Shown here: positions 1-6,165 of the stretch, piece by piece
Layout: each line of letters opens with the position of its first letter
How positions within the stretch are numbered: the stretch's first letter is position 1
Origin: Chloroflexota bacterium
Lineage (GTDB): Bacteria > Chloroflexota > Anaerolineae > Ardenticatenales > Ardenticatenaceae
Reading direction: 5' to 3'
Assembly (NCBI GenBank): GCA_003520455.1
Contig: DOUV01000529.1
Location: 1-8,784, forward strand
DNA: 8,784 nucleotides
Notes under the pieces: generated by a model
The model's database searches: none
Told to the model about the DNA's origin: nothing
What the model saw: only the letters and a program-made list of their open reading frames with translations
Made by a program: the position numbers and the translations under genes

Positions 1-2
1 AC

Positions 3-224
3 CTGCTGCCGACGGCCCAGGCCTGGGCGGCCCGACTGGCCAGCGGCCCGTCGCTGGCGCTCGGCATGACCAAGCGCATGGTCAACAATGAGTGGAACAT
101 GGACCCCATCTCTGCTATCGAAGCGGAAGCTCAGGCCCAGGCACTGATGCTGATGAGCGCTGACCACCGTGAGTTCTACGAGTCGTACAGGGACAAACGC
201 AAGCCCTCCTGGCAGGGGCGGTAG
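3..224 (+). CDS. Enoyl-CoA hydratase/isomerase (crotonase) family protein, C-terminal part only
   Basis: The 5' part lies outside the window. The readable frame runs from base 3 to the TAG at 222-224 and gives 73 residues. It ends in a helix (around AIEAEAQAQALMLMSADHREF) followed by SYRDKRKPSWQGR. This matches the usual crotonase C-terminus, where an alpha-helical trimerisation segment ends in an F-x-E-K-R-x-P-x-F-x-G-like tail. The family acts on acyl-CoA thioesters by stabilising an enolate, most often in beta-oxidation or aromatic-ring cleavage. The active-site region is missing, so hydratase, isomerase or hydrolase activity cannot be told apart. The RidA-like gene starts only 18 bases downstream, which suggests a shared transcript. 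The next acyl-CoA dehydrogenase and CoA ligase genes support a role in CoA-thioester catabolism. Family assignment is fairly sure; exact function is not. Confidence 0.8.
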   Translation: MLPTAQAWAARLASGPSLALGMTKRMVNNEWNMDPISAIEAEAQAQALMLMSADHREFYESYRDKRKPSWQGR

Positions 225-242
225 GGTTGAACTGGGAACGAA

Positions 243-692
243 ATGACCCATCGCATCATCAACCCGGATTTCCTTGCGCCGGCCGTCGGTTTTGCCTATG
301 CTGTTGAGAGCCAGAGGGGGCGCGTGCTCTGGCTGGGTGGCCAGAATGGACACGATGCTGAGGGCGAGATCGTGGGCCGCGGTGACCTCGTGGCCCAGTT
401 CGACAGGGCGCTCGAAAACATCGTTGCCGTCGTTCGCGCGGCGGGCGGCCAGCCCGAGCACGTCGTCAAGCTCACCCTCTACGTCTCCGACGTTCAGACC
501 TACCGTGAGAACCGCAAGGCGCTGGGGCCTGTCTACCGCAAACACATGGGCCGGCACTACCCGGCGATGCTCTTGCTGGCTGTCGCCGGCTTCTTCGACG
601 AGGAGGCCCTGATCGAGATCGAAGGGGTTGCGGTCATTCCGGATGAAGAAGTTGTGGGGGAGGCGGTGACTCCGCTGGCTTCTCTCACCTGA
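243..692 (+). CDS. RidA/YjgF/UK114-family protein lacking the canonical catalytic arginine
   Basis: A 149-residue protein with the Rid fold pattern. It has an early GGQ (residues 32-34), a FDRALENIVAVV helix, a VVKLTLYVSD strand (75-83), and a C-terminal strand IEIEGVAVI (124-132). True RidA enzymes hydrolyse reactive enamines and imines made by PLP enzymes, and use an Arg in a P-A-R motif (Arg105 in E. coli). Here the motif is P107-A108-M109, so that Arg is replaced by Met, as expected for the non-RidA Rid subfamilies. About 17 residues follow the usual end of the fold. Rid-like genes are known beside aerobic 2-aminobenzoate (anthranilate) CoA-pathway genes, and the neighbours here (crotonase, acyl-CoA dehydrogenase, benzoate-type CoA ligase) fit that. 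A role on an amino-cyclohexene-carboxyl-CoA intermediate is inference. No strong ribosome binding site is seen before the ATG. Confidence 0.9.
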   Translation: MTHRIINPDFLAPAVGFAYAVESQRGRVLWLGGQNGHDAEGEIVGRGDLVAQFDRALENIVAVVRAAGGQPEHVVKLTLYVSDVQTYRENRKALGPVYRKHMGRHYPAMLLLAVAGFFDEEALIEIEGVAVIPDEEVVGEAVTPLASLT

Positions 693-711
693 TCGCGGTG
701 CTATCGCTATC

Positions 712-1899
712 ATGAACTTTGCGCTCACGCCCGAACAGCAGGCCGTGCAGGCCCGCGCCCGCGATTTTGCCCAGAACGAGGTGGCGCCGCTGGCGCGCGA
801 GGCCGACGAGCGCGGCGAGTTCCCGCTACACCTGGTTCGCCGCCTGGCCGAGCTGGGTTTCCTCGCCGGGCCGGTGCCCCCGCAGTATGGTGGGGCAGGG
901 CTGGACTATGTGAGCTTCGCCACGGTGTACGAGGAGTTGGGCCGCGCCGACTCATCGGTGCGCGGGTTTCTGGCGGTTCACGCCGGGCTGGTCTCGATGT
1001 GCATTAATGATTGGGGCACGCCCGAGCAGAAGGAGCGCTATCTCCCCTTGCTTGCCTCCGGTGACCGGATCGGCTGCTACTGCCTGACCGAGCCCAACGC
1101 CGGCTCAGATGCTGCCAGCATGGAGACCTCGGCCCGTCGCGAGGGGGATACCTGGCTCCTCAACGGCCAGAAGATCTGGATCACCAATGGAAACATTGCC
1201 GACCTGGCGATTATCTTCGCGCGAACAGCTCCTTCCAGGGGGCAAGGGGCGGGCCGGGACGGGCCGCGCCACCGCGAGATCTGTGCCTTCCTCATCGAGA
1301 CCAGCACGCCAGGCCTGGAGCGGGAGAAAATGCCCGGCCAGGAGTTGGGCCACCGGGCCAGCGACCACGCCGTGATTACCCTGCGCGACTGCCGCGTGCC
1401 CGACAGCGCCCTGCTGGGCCCCCTTGGCACCGGCTTCAAGGTGGCGATGAGCGCTCTCGATCACGGGCGGCTCGGCGTCGCCGCCGGGGCCGTCGGAGTA
1501 GGCCAGGCCTGCCTGGACGCCTGCATCGAGTTTGCCCGCACTCGCCGCCAGTTCGGTCAGCGTATCGGCGATTTCGAGATGATCCAGCAGGTCATCGCCG
1601 ACATGAGTGCCGATATCGAGGCCGCGCGTCTGCTGACCTACCGTGCCGCGTGGGTCAAGCAACAGGGTGGCCGTAGCACGCGCGAGACCTCCACTGCCAA
1701 GCTCTTCGCGACCGAGGCGGCCGTGCGTGCCGCCGACCAGGCCGTGCTGCTCCACGGCGGGCGCGGCTATTCGAACCTCTACCCCGTCGAGCGCTACTAT
1801 CGCGATATCAAGGGGCTCCAAATCTACGAGGGCACCTCGCATATCCAACGAATCGTGATCGCGCGCGAACTGATTGGGAAGGACGTGCGTGATGCGTGA
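712..1899 (+). CDS. Acyl-CoA dehydrogenase family protein
   Basis: A 395-residue FAD flavoprotein of normal family length. The N-terminal helical domain starts with the typical LTPEQQAVQARARDFAQNEV. Signature 1 is at 124-136 (CLTEPNAGSDAAS) and is followed by the NGQKIWITNG strand (151-160). The FAD-binding RRQFGQ is at 278-283 and HGGRGY at 348-353. The catalytic base is Glu373 in IYEGTSHIQR, the position used by short- and medium-chain and glutaryl-CoA dehydrogenases. The enzyme should make an alpha,beta double bond in an acyl-CoA and pass electrons to ETF. Residues 173-188 (Pro, Gly and Arg-rich) make the loop between two beta strands longer than usual. The gene starts 19 bases after the RidA-like stop. 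Its own stop (1897-1899) lies inside an inverted repeat. In context it probably oxidises a cyclic or ring-opened acyl-CoA, but the substrate cannot be read from the sequence. Confidence 0.93.
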   Translation: MNFALTPEQQAVQARARDFAQNEVAPLAREADERGEFPLHLVRRLAELGFLAGPVPPQYGGAGLDYVSFATVYEELGRADSSVRGFLAVHAGLVSMCINDWGTPEQKERYLPLLASGDRIGCYCLTEPNAGSDAASMETSARREGDTWLLNGQKIWITNGNIADLAIIFARTAPSRGQGAGRDGPRHREICAFLIETSTPGLEREKMPGQELGHRASDHAVITLRDCRVPDSALLGPLGTGFKVAMSALDHGRLGVAAGAVGVGQACLDACIEFARTRRQFGQRIGDFEMIQQVIADMSADIEAARLLTYRAAWVKQQGGRSTRETSTAKLFATEAAVRAADQAVLLHGGRGYSNLYPVERYYRDIKGLQIYEGTSHIQRIVIARELIGKDVRDA

Positions 1900-1929
1900 T
1901 GTGTGAGAGAACGCATCGCGCATCACACA
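1886..1929. repeat. Inverted repeat overlapping the acyl-CoA dehydrogenase stop
   Basis: Arms 1886-1905 and 1910-1929 can pair over 20 positions around the 4-base loop AGAG: 16 Watson-Crick pairs, two G-U pairs (as RNA) and two mismatches. The stop codon 1897-1899 lies in the left arm. The right arm carries CGCATCAC (1919-1926), a motif that recurs before the next two genes. No T-tract follows, so this is not a standard intrinsic terminator. It may be an interspersed palindrome, an mRNA-stabilising hairpin or an operator. Confidence 0.7.
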
Positions 1930-1956
1930 GGCGCATCCTCAAACAAGCATCCAAGC

Positions 1957-1963
1957 GAGGAGG
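1957..1963 (+). promoter_or_regulatory. Ribosome binding site that decides the CoA ligase start
   Basis: GAGGAGG lies 8 bases before the ATG at 1972. It supports that start over the in-frame ATG at 1903, which sits inside the inverted repeat and would add 23 residues with no family similarity. Confidence 0.85.
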
Positions 1964-1971
1964 CCAGAACC

Positions 1972-3552
1972 ATGAGAGCATCGGATTTACCGCTCTACTA
2001 CAATGCGGTCGACATTCTGGAGCGCAACCTGGCAGCGCGCGCCGACAAGGTCGCCCTCTACAGTCTGGAGCGGGAAATGACCTTCCGGCAGGTTTCGGAG
2101 GAGGCCAACCAGGTCGGCGGTGCATTGAGGGGCTTGGGCGTCCGCATCGGGGAGTATGTCGGCCTGCTCTCGCTCGATGGTCCCGAGTGGGTGACGTCAT
2201 TCTTTGGCACCCTGAAAATCGGTGCGATTGCCGTCGGAATGAACACCCTCCTCACGCCGCGCGAGTATGCCTACATGCTGAACGACAGCCGGGCCCGCGT
2301 CCTCATCGTCCACGAGAGCCTGGTACCGGCGATCGAGGAGGTGCGGGACCAGTTGCCCTTCCTCGAACACATCATCGTGATCGGGCCGAACGGCCGGGAG
2401 GGCTACCGTTCCTACACGGACTGGATTCGCAGCCAGCCGACCGAACTGCAGACGGTCCGAACCCACCGCGATGATTTCTGCTCGCTGAACTACTCCAGCG
2501 GAACCACCGGCCAGCCGAAGGGCATCCTCCATGCTCACAAGGACTACCCGCTCACGGCGCAACTGTGGGGCGTGAACGTGTTGGGCCTGCGCGAGGATGA
2601 CCGCACGTTTGCCGTCGCCAAGCTCTTCTTCACCTTCGGCCTGGGCGGCAACCTGATCTTCCCCTGGTACGCCGGCGCGAGCGTGGTTCTCTTCGCCGGG
2701 GCGCCCCGCATCGTGGAGAACGTGCTGAAGACCATCGATCGCTTCAAACCCACCATCCTCTACAACGCCCCGACCGGCTATGCCGCCGCGCTGGCGCAGG
2801 ACGAGCTCACCGAGAAGTACGACCTCTCCTCGCTGCGGCTGTGCGCCTCGGCCGGCGAGGCGTTGCCGGCGCCCATCTGGCACGCCTGGAAGGAGCGCAC
2901 CGGCGTCGACATCATCGACGGCATCGGCTCGACCGAGAACTTCCACATCTTCCTCTCGAACCGTCCCGGCGACATTCGCCCGGGGAGTAGTGGCAAGCCC
3001 TTCGACGGCTACGAACTCAGGATCGTCGACGAGCAGGGCTCGGAACTGCCGCGCGGCGAGGTGGGTAACCTGTGGGTGAAAGGGCAGACGGCAGCACTCT
3101 TCTACCTGCACGAGTATGAGAAGAGCCAGCAGACGTTCCGGGGCGAGTGGTTGGTCACGGGCGACAAGTATTACATTGACGAGGACGGCTACTACTGGCA
3201 CGCGGGCCGCTCAGACGACATGCTGAAAGTGGGCGGGATCTGGGTGTCGCCGGTCGAGGTCGAGAGCACGCTGCTGAGCCACCCGGCGGTGTTGGAGTGC
3301 GCCGTCGTCGGGCAGGCCGATGATGCCAATCTGATCAAGCCCAAGGCCTTCGTGACCCTCAAATCGGGGTACTCACCCTCGGACGGCCTGGCACAGGAGA
3401 TGATCGAATTTTGCCGGGAGCAGATGGCCGCCTACAAGCGCCCTCGCTGGATCGAGTTCGTGGCCGAACTGCCGAAGACCGCCACCGGGAAGATTCAGCG
3501 CTTCAGGCTGCGTGAGGAGAGCCGGCCTGGCGGGTCGGCTCTCGAGCCGTGA
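1972..3552 (+). CDS. Benzoate-CoA ligase family acyl-CoA synthetase (candidate 2-aminobenzoate-CoA ligase)
   Basis: With the start at 1972 the protein has 526 residues, normal for aryl-CoA ligases of the ANL superfamily. It uses ATP and CoA to convert a carboxylate to its CoA thioester through an acyl-AMP. Motifs in order: P-loop YSSGTTGQPKG (174-184), GSTE (319-322), TGD (396-398), the hinge GRSDDMLKVGGIWVSPVEVES (412-432), and the A10 motif PKTATGKIQR with catalytic Lys507. The text around 398-432 and GSTE-x-x-HIFLSNR (319-331) is that of the benzoate-CoA ligase branch, not the 4-coumarate or fatty-acid branches. The KLFF-x-x-GLG segment reads TF at 221-222 where benzoate-CoA ligases usually have AY, so the substrate may not be plain benzoate. 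The tryptophan dioxygenase two genes on suggests anthranilate. The branch assignment is strong and the substrate is inference. Confidence 0.88.
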   Translation: MRASDLPLYYNAVDILERNLAARADKVALYSLEREMTFRQVSEEANQVGGALRGLGVRIGEYVGLLSLDGPEWVTSFFGTLKIGAIAVGMNTLLTPREYAYMLNDSRARVLIVHESLVPAIEEVRDQLPFLEHIIVIGPNGREGYRSYTDWIRSQPTELQTVRTHRDDFCSLNYSSGTTGQPKGILHAHKDYPLTAQLWGVNVLGLREDDRTFAVAKLFFTFGLGGNLIFPWYAGASVVLFAGAPRIVENVLKTIDRFKPTILYNAPTGYAAALAQDELTEKYDLSSLRLCASAGEALPAPIWHAWKERTGVDIIDGIGSTENFHIFLSNRPGDIRPGSSGKPFDGYELRIVDEQGSELPRGEVGNLWVKGQTAALFYLHEYEKSQQTFRGEWLVTGDKYYIDEDGYYWHAGRSDDMLKVGGIWVSPVEVESTLLSHPAVLECAVVGQADDANLIKPKAFVTLKSGYSPSDGLAQEMIEFCREQMAAYKRPRWIEFVAELPKTATGKIQRFRLREESRPGGSALEP

Positions 3553-3606
3553 GAAGTGTCGCCAATTGCGTGGGACGTGAGCCAATGGACCGCGGATCAT
3601 GCTTCA

Positions 3607-3614
3607 CGCATCAC
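3607..3614 (+). promoter_or_regulatory. Recurrent CGCATCAC motif before the TrpB2 gene
   Basis: The octamer occurs at 3607-3614 and also at 1919-1926 and 5120-5127, each in the space before one of three consecutive genes. Here only a weak stem surrounds it (ATGC/GCAT, 3599-3602 with 3608-3611). The bases that follow also resemble those after the first copy (both have GG, then GCGC or GCGCA, then TCAA). The rest of the 138-base gap 3553-3690 shows no clear promoter or terminator. Confidence 0.45.
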
Positions 3615-3690
3615 ATCGGTGCGCCTTCAAGTGAGGGCCTATGTTAAAGCGCCCGAGTTTGCGCAACACGTACCCTGAAAGGAGACCCCT

Positions 3691-5058
3691 ATGGCCGACC
3701 AGTACAAGTACATGCTGACCGAAGAGGACATCCCCACGGCCTGGTACAACATCGCGCCCGACCTCCCGCGGCCGCTGCCGCCGGTGTTGCACCCAGGTAC
3801 CGGCCAGCCTATCGGCCCAGATGACCTGGCGCCTCTCTTCCCGATGGCACTGATCCTGCAAGAGGTCAGCCAGGACCGCTGGATCGAGATTCCTGAACCG
3901 ATTCGCGAGGTCTACAAGCTCTGGCGCCCGACGCCGCTCTACCGGGCCTGGCGGCTCGAGCGGATGCTCGACACCCCGGCCCACATCTACTACAAGTACG
4001 AGGGAGTCAGCCCCGTCGGCAGCCACAAGCCCAACACGGCTGTGGCCCAGGCCTACTACAACAAAGCAGAAGGCGTGCAGGGATTGACGACTGAGACCGG
4101 TGCCGGACAGTGGGGCAGTGCGCTCTCGTTCGCCTGCAGTCTTTTCGATCTGGAGTGTCACGTCTACATGGTCAAGGTCTCCTACCAGCAGAAGCCCTAC
4201 CGGCGCATCATGATGGAGACCTACGGCGCCGACGTCACGCCCAGCCCGTCAGATAAGACTGAGTCGGGACGGAAGATCCTGGCGGAGAACGCGGACTCAC
4301 CCGGTAGCCTCGGCATCGCCATCTCCGAGGCCGTGGAGGCGGCGGCCACCAGCGGGGGACGCTACAAGTACAGCCTCGGCTCGGTGTTGAACCACGTCCT
4401 CACCCACCAGTCGGTCATCGGGCAGGAGGCGCTCAAGCAGATGGAGATGGCAGGTGAATATCCTGACGTCGTCATCGGCTCAGTCGGGGGTGGAAGCAAC
4501 TTTGCCGGCCTGGCGTACCCCTTCATCGGCGAGAAACTCAGGCATGGGCGGGACCTCCGCGTCCTGGCGGTCGAGCCGACCGCCTGCCCCACCCTGACGA
4601 AAGGCAAGTACGCCTACGACTTCGGGGATACGGTGGGGCTAACACCGCTGCTGAAGATGTACACGCTGGGCCACACGTTCGTGCCGCCCGGCATTCACGC
4701 CGGCGGTCTGCGCTACCATGGCGTGGCCGGTTCGGTCTCCGAGTTGGTCGATCAGGGCCTCATGGAGGCGGTCGCGGTCGGGCAGCGGGCGATCTTCGAG
4801 GCGGGGATCATGTTTGCGCGCGCCGAGGGTATCATTGCGGCTCCCGAGTCGGCGCACGCCGTGCGCAGCGCCATCGATGAGGCGCTCAAGGCCAGGCAGG
4901 AAGGCACGAGCAAGGTCATCCTCTTCAACCTCAGTGGCCACGGCCACTTCGACCTCGCCGCCTACGATCAGTACCTGCACGATCAACTCGAGCACTACGA
5001 GTACCCGGCCGAAAAGGTCGAGGAGGCGATGGCCCACCTGCCGCAGATTGCGGCCTGA
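3691..5058 (+). CDS. TrpB2-type tryptophan synthase beta-like PLP enzyme
   Basis: A 455-residue fold-type II PLP enzyme of the TrpB2 group, which is longer than ordinary TrpB and works without TrpA in characterised cases. Visible landmarks: R79-P80-T81-P82-L83 in the N-terminal part, the Schiff-base Lys113 in GSHKPNTA (110-117), the catalytic-Glu motif ETGAGQWG (135-142, Glu135), the PLP-phosphate loop GGGSN (266-270), APESAHAV (384-391, Glu386), and LSGHGHFD (414-421) near the pyridine nitrogen. All main TrpB catalytic positions seem present, so an active enzyme joining indole and serine is expected, though some TrpB2-like proteins may use other nucleophiles. A good site AAAGGAG (3678-3684) lies 6 bases before the ATG. 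It precedes tryptophan 2,3-dioxygenase by 99 bases, and no other trp biosynthesis gene is in the window. A salvage or catabolic role is therefore plausible. Confidence 0.92.
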   Translation: MADQYKYMLTEEDIPTAWYNIAPDLPRPLPPVLHPGTGQPIGPDDLAPLFPMALILQEVSQDRWIEIPEPIREVYKLWRPTPLYRAWRLERMLDTPAHIYYKYEGVSPVGSHKPNTAVAQAYYNKAEGVQGLTTETGAGQWGSALSFACSLFDLECHVYMVKVSYQQKPYRRIMMETYGADVTPSPSDKTESGRKILAENADSPGSLGIAISEAVEAAATSGGRYKYSLGSVLNHVLTHQSVIGQEALKQMEMAGEYPDVVIGSVGGGSNFAGLAYPFIGEKLRHGRDLRVLAVEPTACPTLTKGKYAYDFGDTVGLTPLLKMYTLGHTFVPPGIHAGGLRYHGVAGSVSELVDQGLMEAVAVGQRAIFEAGIMFARAEGIIAAPESAHAVRSAIDEALKARQEGTSKVILFNLSGHGHFDLAAYDQYLHDQLEHYEYPAEKVEEAMAHLPQIAA

Positions 5059-5088
5059 CACAAGTTGGGCCGCGCCCATCGTAAACTT

Positions 5089-5128
5089 GGTGATACGTGA
5101 TCCGTATTCTCACGGATCACGCATCACC
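5089..5128. repeat. Strong inverted repeat between the TrpB2 and dioxygenase genes
   Basis: Arms 5089-5105 (GGTGATACGTGATCCGT) and 5112-5128 are complementary at 16 of 17 positions around a 6-base loop, ATTCTC. The right arm contains CGCATCAC. There is no T-tract after it, and the dioxygenase ribosome binding site begins only 16 bases on. It could be an operator, an mRNA hairpin that tunes expression between the two genes, or one copy of a dispersed palindromic repeat. Confidence 0.85.
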
Positions 5129-5157
5129 CTGGCGGTTGCTGGCGAGAGGAGCGCTGT

Positions 5158-6000
5158 ATGCCGGTCAAACTTGCGTGCGGCCACGAGGTCGTGGACGAGC
5201 ATCAAACCCACTACTGTCGTTACCTGCGACTGAAGGAGTTGTTGCAGCTCCAGCCGCGCACCGACGAACTGCGCCACCCCGACGAGCACCTCTTTGTCAG
5301 CACCCACCAGACTTTCGAGATCTGGTTCAAGCAGGTTCTCTTCGACCTGCCGCGGATCATTGCCGCCCTCGACGCCGACAACGTCGGCCTGGCGACCTGG
5401 CTCGCGAAGCGTATCACCCGCATCAGCGCGCTCTTCACGCCTATGATCCAGGTTTTGGAGAGCATGGCGCCGAGCGACTTTTTCGCCTTCCGGCCCTTCC
5501 TGGCTCCGGCCAGTGGCACCGAGAGCGAGCAATTCCGTGCTATCGAGATTCTCGCTGGCCTGCGCGACCCCGCCTACCTGCGCTATCTCCAGATGCCGCT
5601 CGATGAGAGTCCCGAGGGCAATCAGGTCTACCTGTGGACGGAGCGCCTGCACACGCTCTGGGAGAGCCGCTCCGTCAACGATGCCCTGATGGATCTGCTC
5701 GAACGGCGCGGTACGAGCCCGGCCGACATCTACACCGTCGCCCCCGCGCCGAACCCCAACTTCGATCTCTTCCTGCTGGCCGAGGCACTCCTCGACTTCG
5801 ACGAAACCTTCACGCTCTGGCGAACCGCCCACGCCCGGATGGCTGAGCGCGCCCTCGGCGCGGACATCAAGGGCACCGGCCACACCTCCGGTGTGCGCTA
5901 TCTCGACTACGCCGCCACCCGCCCGCACTTCTTTCCGGCGCTCTGGAAGGCGAGGACGGTGCTGTGGGAGCGGCGGGAAGGGTTGCAGGCTACGGGTTGA
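5158..6000 (+). CDS. kynA: Tryptophan 2,3-dioxygenase
   Basis: A 280-residue cytosolic haem dioxygenase that opens the indole ring of L-tryptophan with O2 to give N-formylkynurenine, the first step of the kynurenine pathway. The family text is clear: HPDEHLFVSTHQTFEIWFKQ (40-59), FRPFLAPASG (111-120), SEQFRAIE (123-130), and RTAHARMAERALG followed by GTGHTSGVRYL (239-249). By alignment to human TDO, His50 is the distal His (human His76), Arg112 binds the substrate carboxylate (Arg144), His225 is the haem ligand (His328), and Thr240 matches Thr342. The usual GTGGSSG loop reads GTGHTSG. A strong site GAGAGGAG (5144-5151) lies 6 bases before the ATG. The last codons and the stop lie in a repeat-like stretch, and the TGA is inside the left arm of a large palindrome. 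Its neighbours suggest catabolism toward anthranilate. Confidence 0.95.
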   Translation: MPVKLACGHEVVDEHQTHYCRYLRLKELLQLQPRTDELRHPDEHLFVSTHQTFEIWFKQVLFDLPRIIAALDADNVGLATWLAKRITRISALFTPMIQVLESMAPSDFFAFRPFLAPASGTESEQFRAIEILAGLRDPAYLRYLQMPLDESPEGNQVYLWTERLHTLWESRSVNDALMDLLERRGTSPADIYTVAPAPNPNFDLFLLAEALLDFDETFTLWRTAHARMAERALGADIKGTGHTSGVRYLDYAATRPHFFPALWKARTVLWERREGLQATG

Positions 6001-6092
6001 AGATTGCAGGTTGGAAGGTTGAATCAGTGCTCCAGCCCTGCAACATCATTGCAATGGCCCTGCCCCAACCTTCAACCTGCAATCTTCCAACC
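5995..6092. repeat. Large intergenic palindrome after the dioxygenase gene
   Basis: Left arm 5995-6021 and right arm 6066-6092 are inverted copies that match along 26 positions if one single-base bulge is allowed on each side. The core is AAGATTGCAGGTTG-like text. The 44 bases between them contain a small inner stem, TGCAA (6039-6043) with TTGCA (6049-6053). The left arm starts inside the dioxygenase stop region and is made of iterated GGTTGNA-like units. It may be a dispersed repeat that also acts as a hairpin in the mRNA. A T-tract is absent. Confidence 0.85.
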
Positions 6093-6165
6093 TACGACTC
6101 CTTTCGCAGACTCCGACCGCTACGAATGCTCCCTGCTCCCTGCGACTCCTGACAGGCGACGATCC

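Noticed and set aside
1105..1926. Long minus-strand open frames opposite the acyl-CoA dehydrogenase, CoA ligase, TrpB2 and dioxygenase genes
   Set aside because: Shadow frames typical of GC-rich coding DNA, with no recognisable domain, opposite clear family members.
1903..1971. Longer N-terminus for the CoA ligase starting at 1903
   Set aside because: The extra 23 residues lie in the inverted repeat, lack family similarity, and a strong ribosome binding site supports the ATG at 1972.
6004..6165. Longer N-terminus for the second crotonase starting at 6004
   Set aside because: The 54 added residues are encoded by the intergenic palindrome and precede the normal crotonase start.
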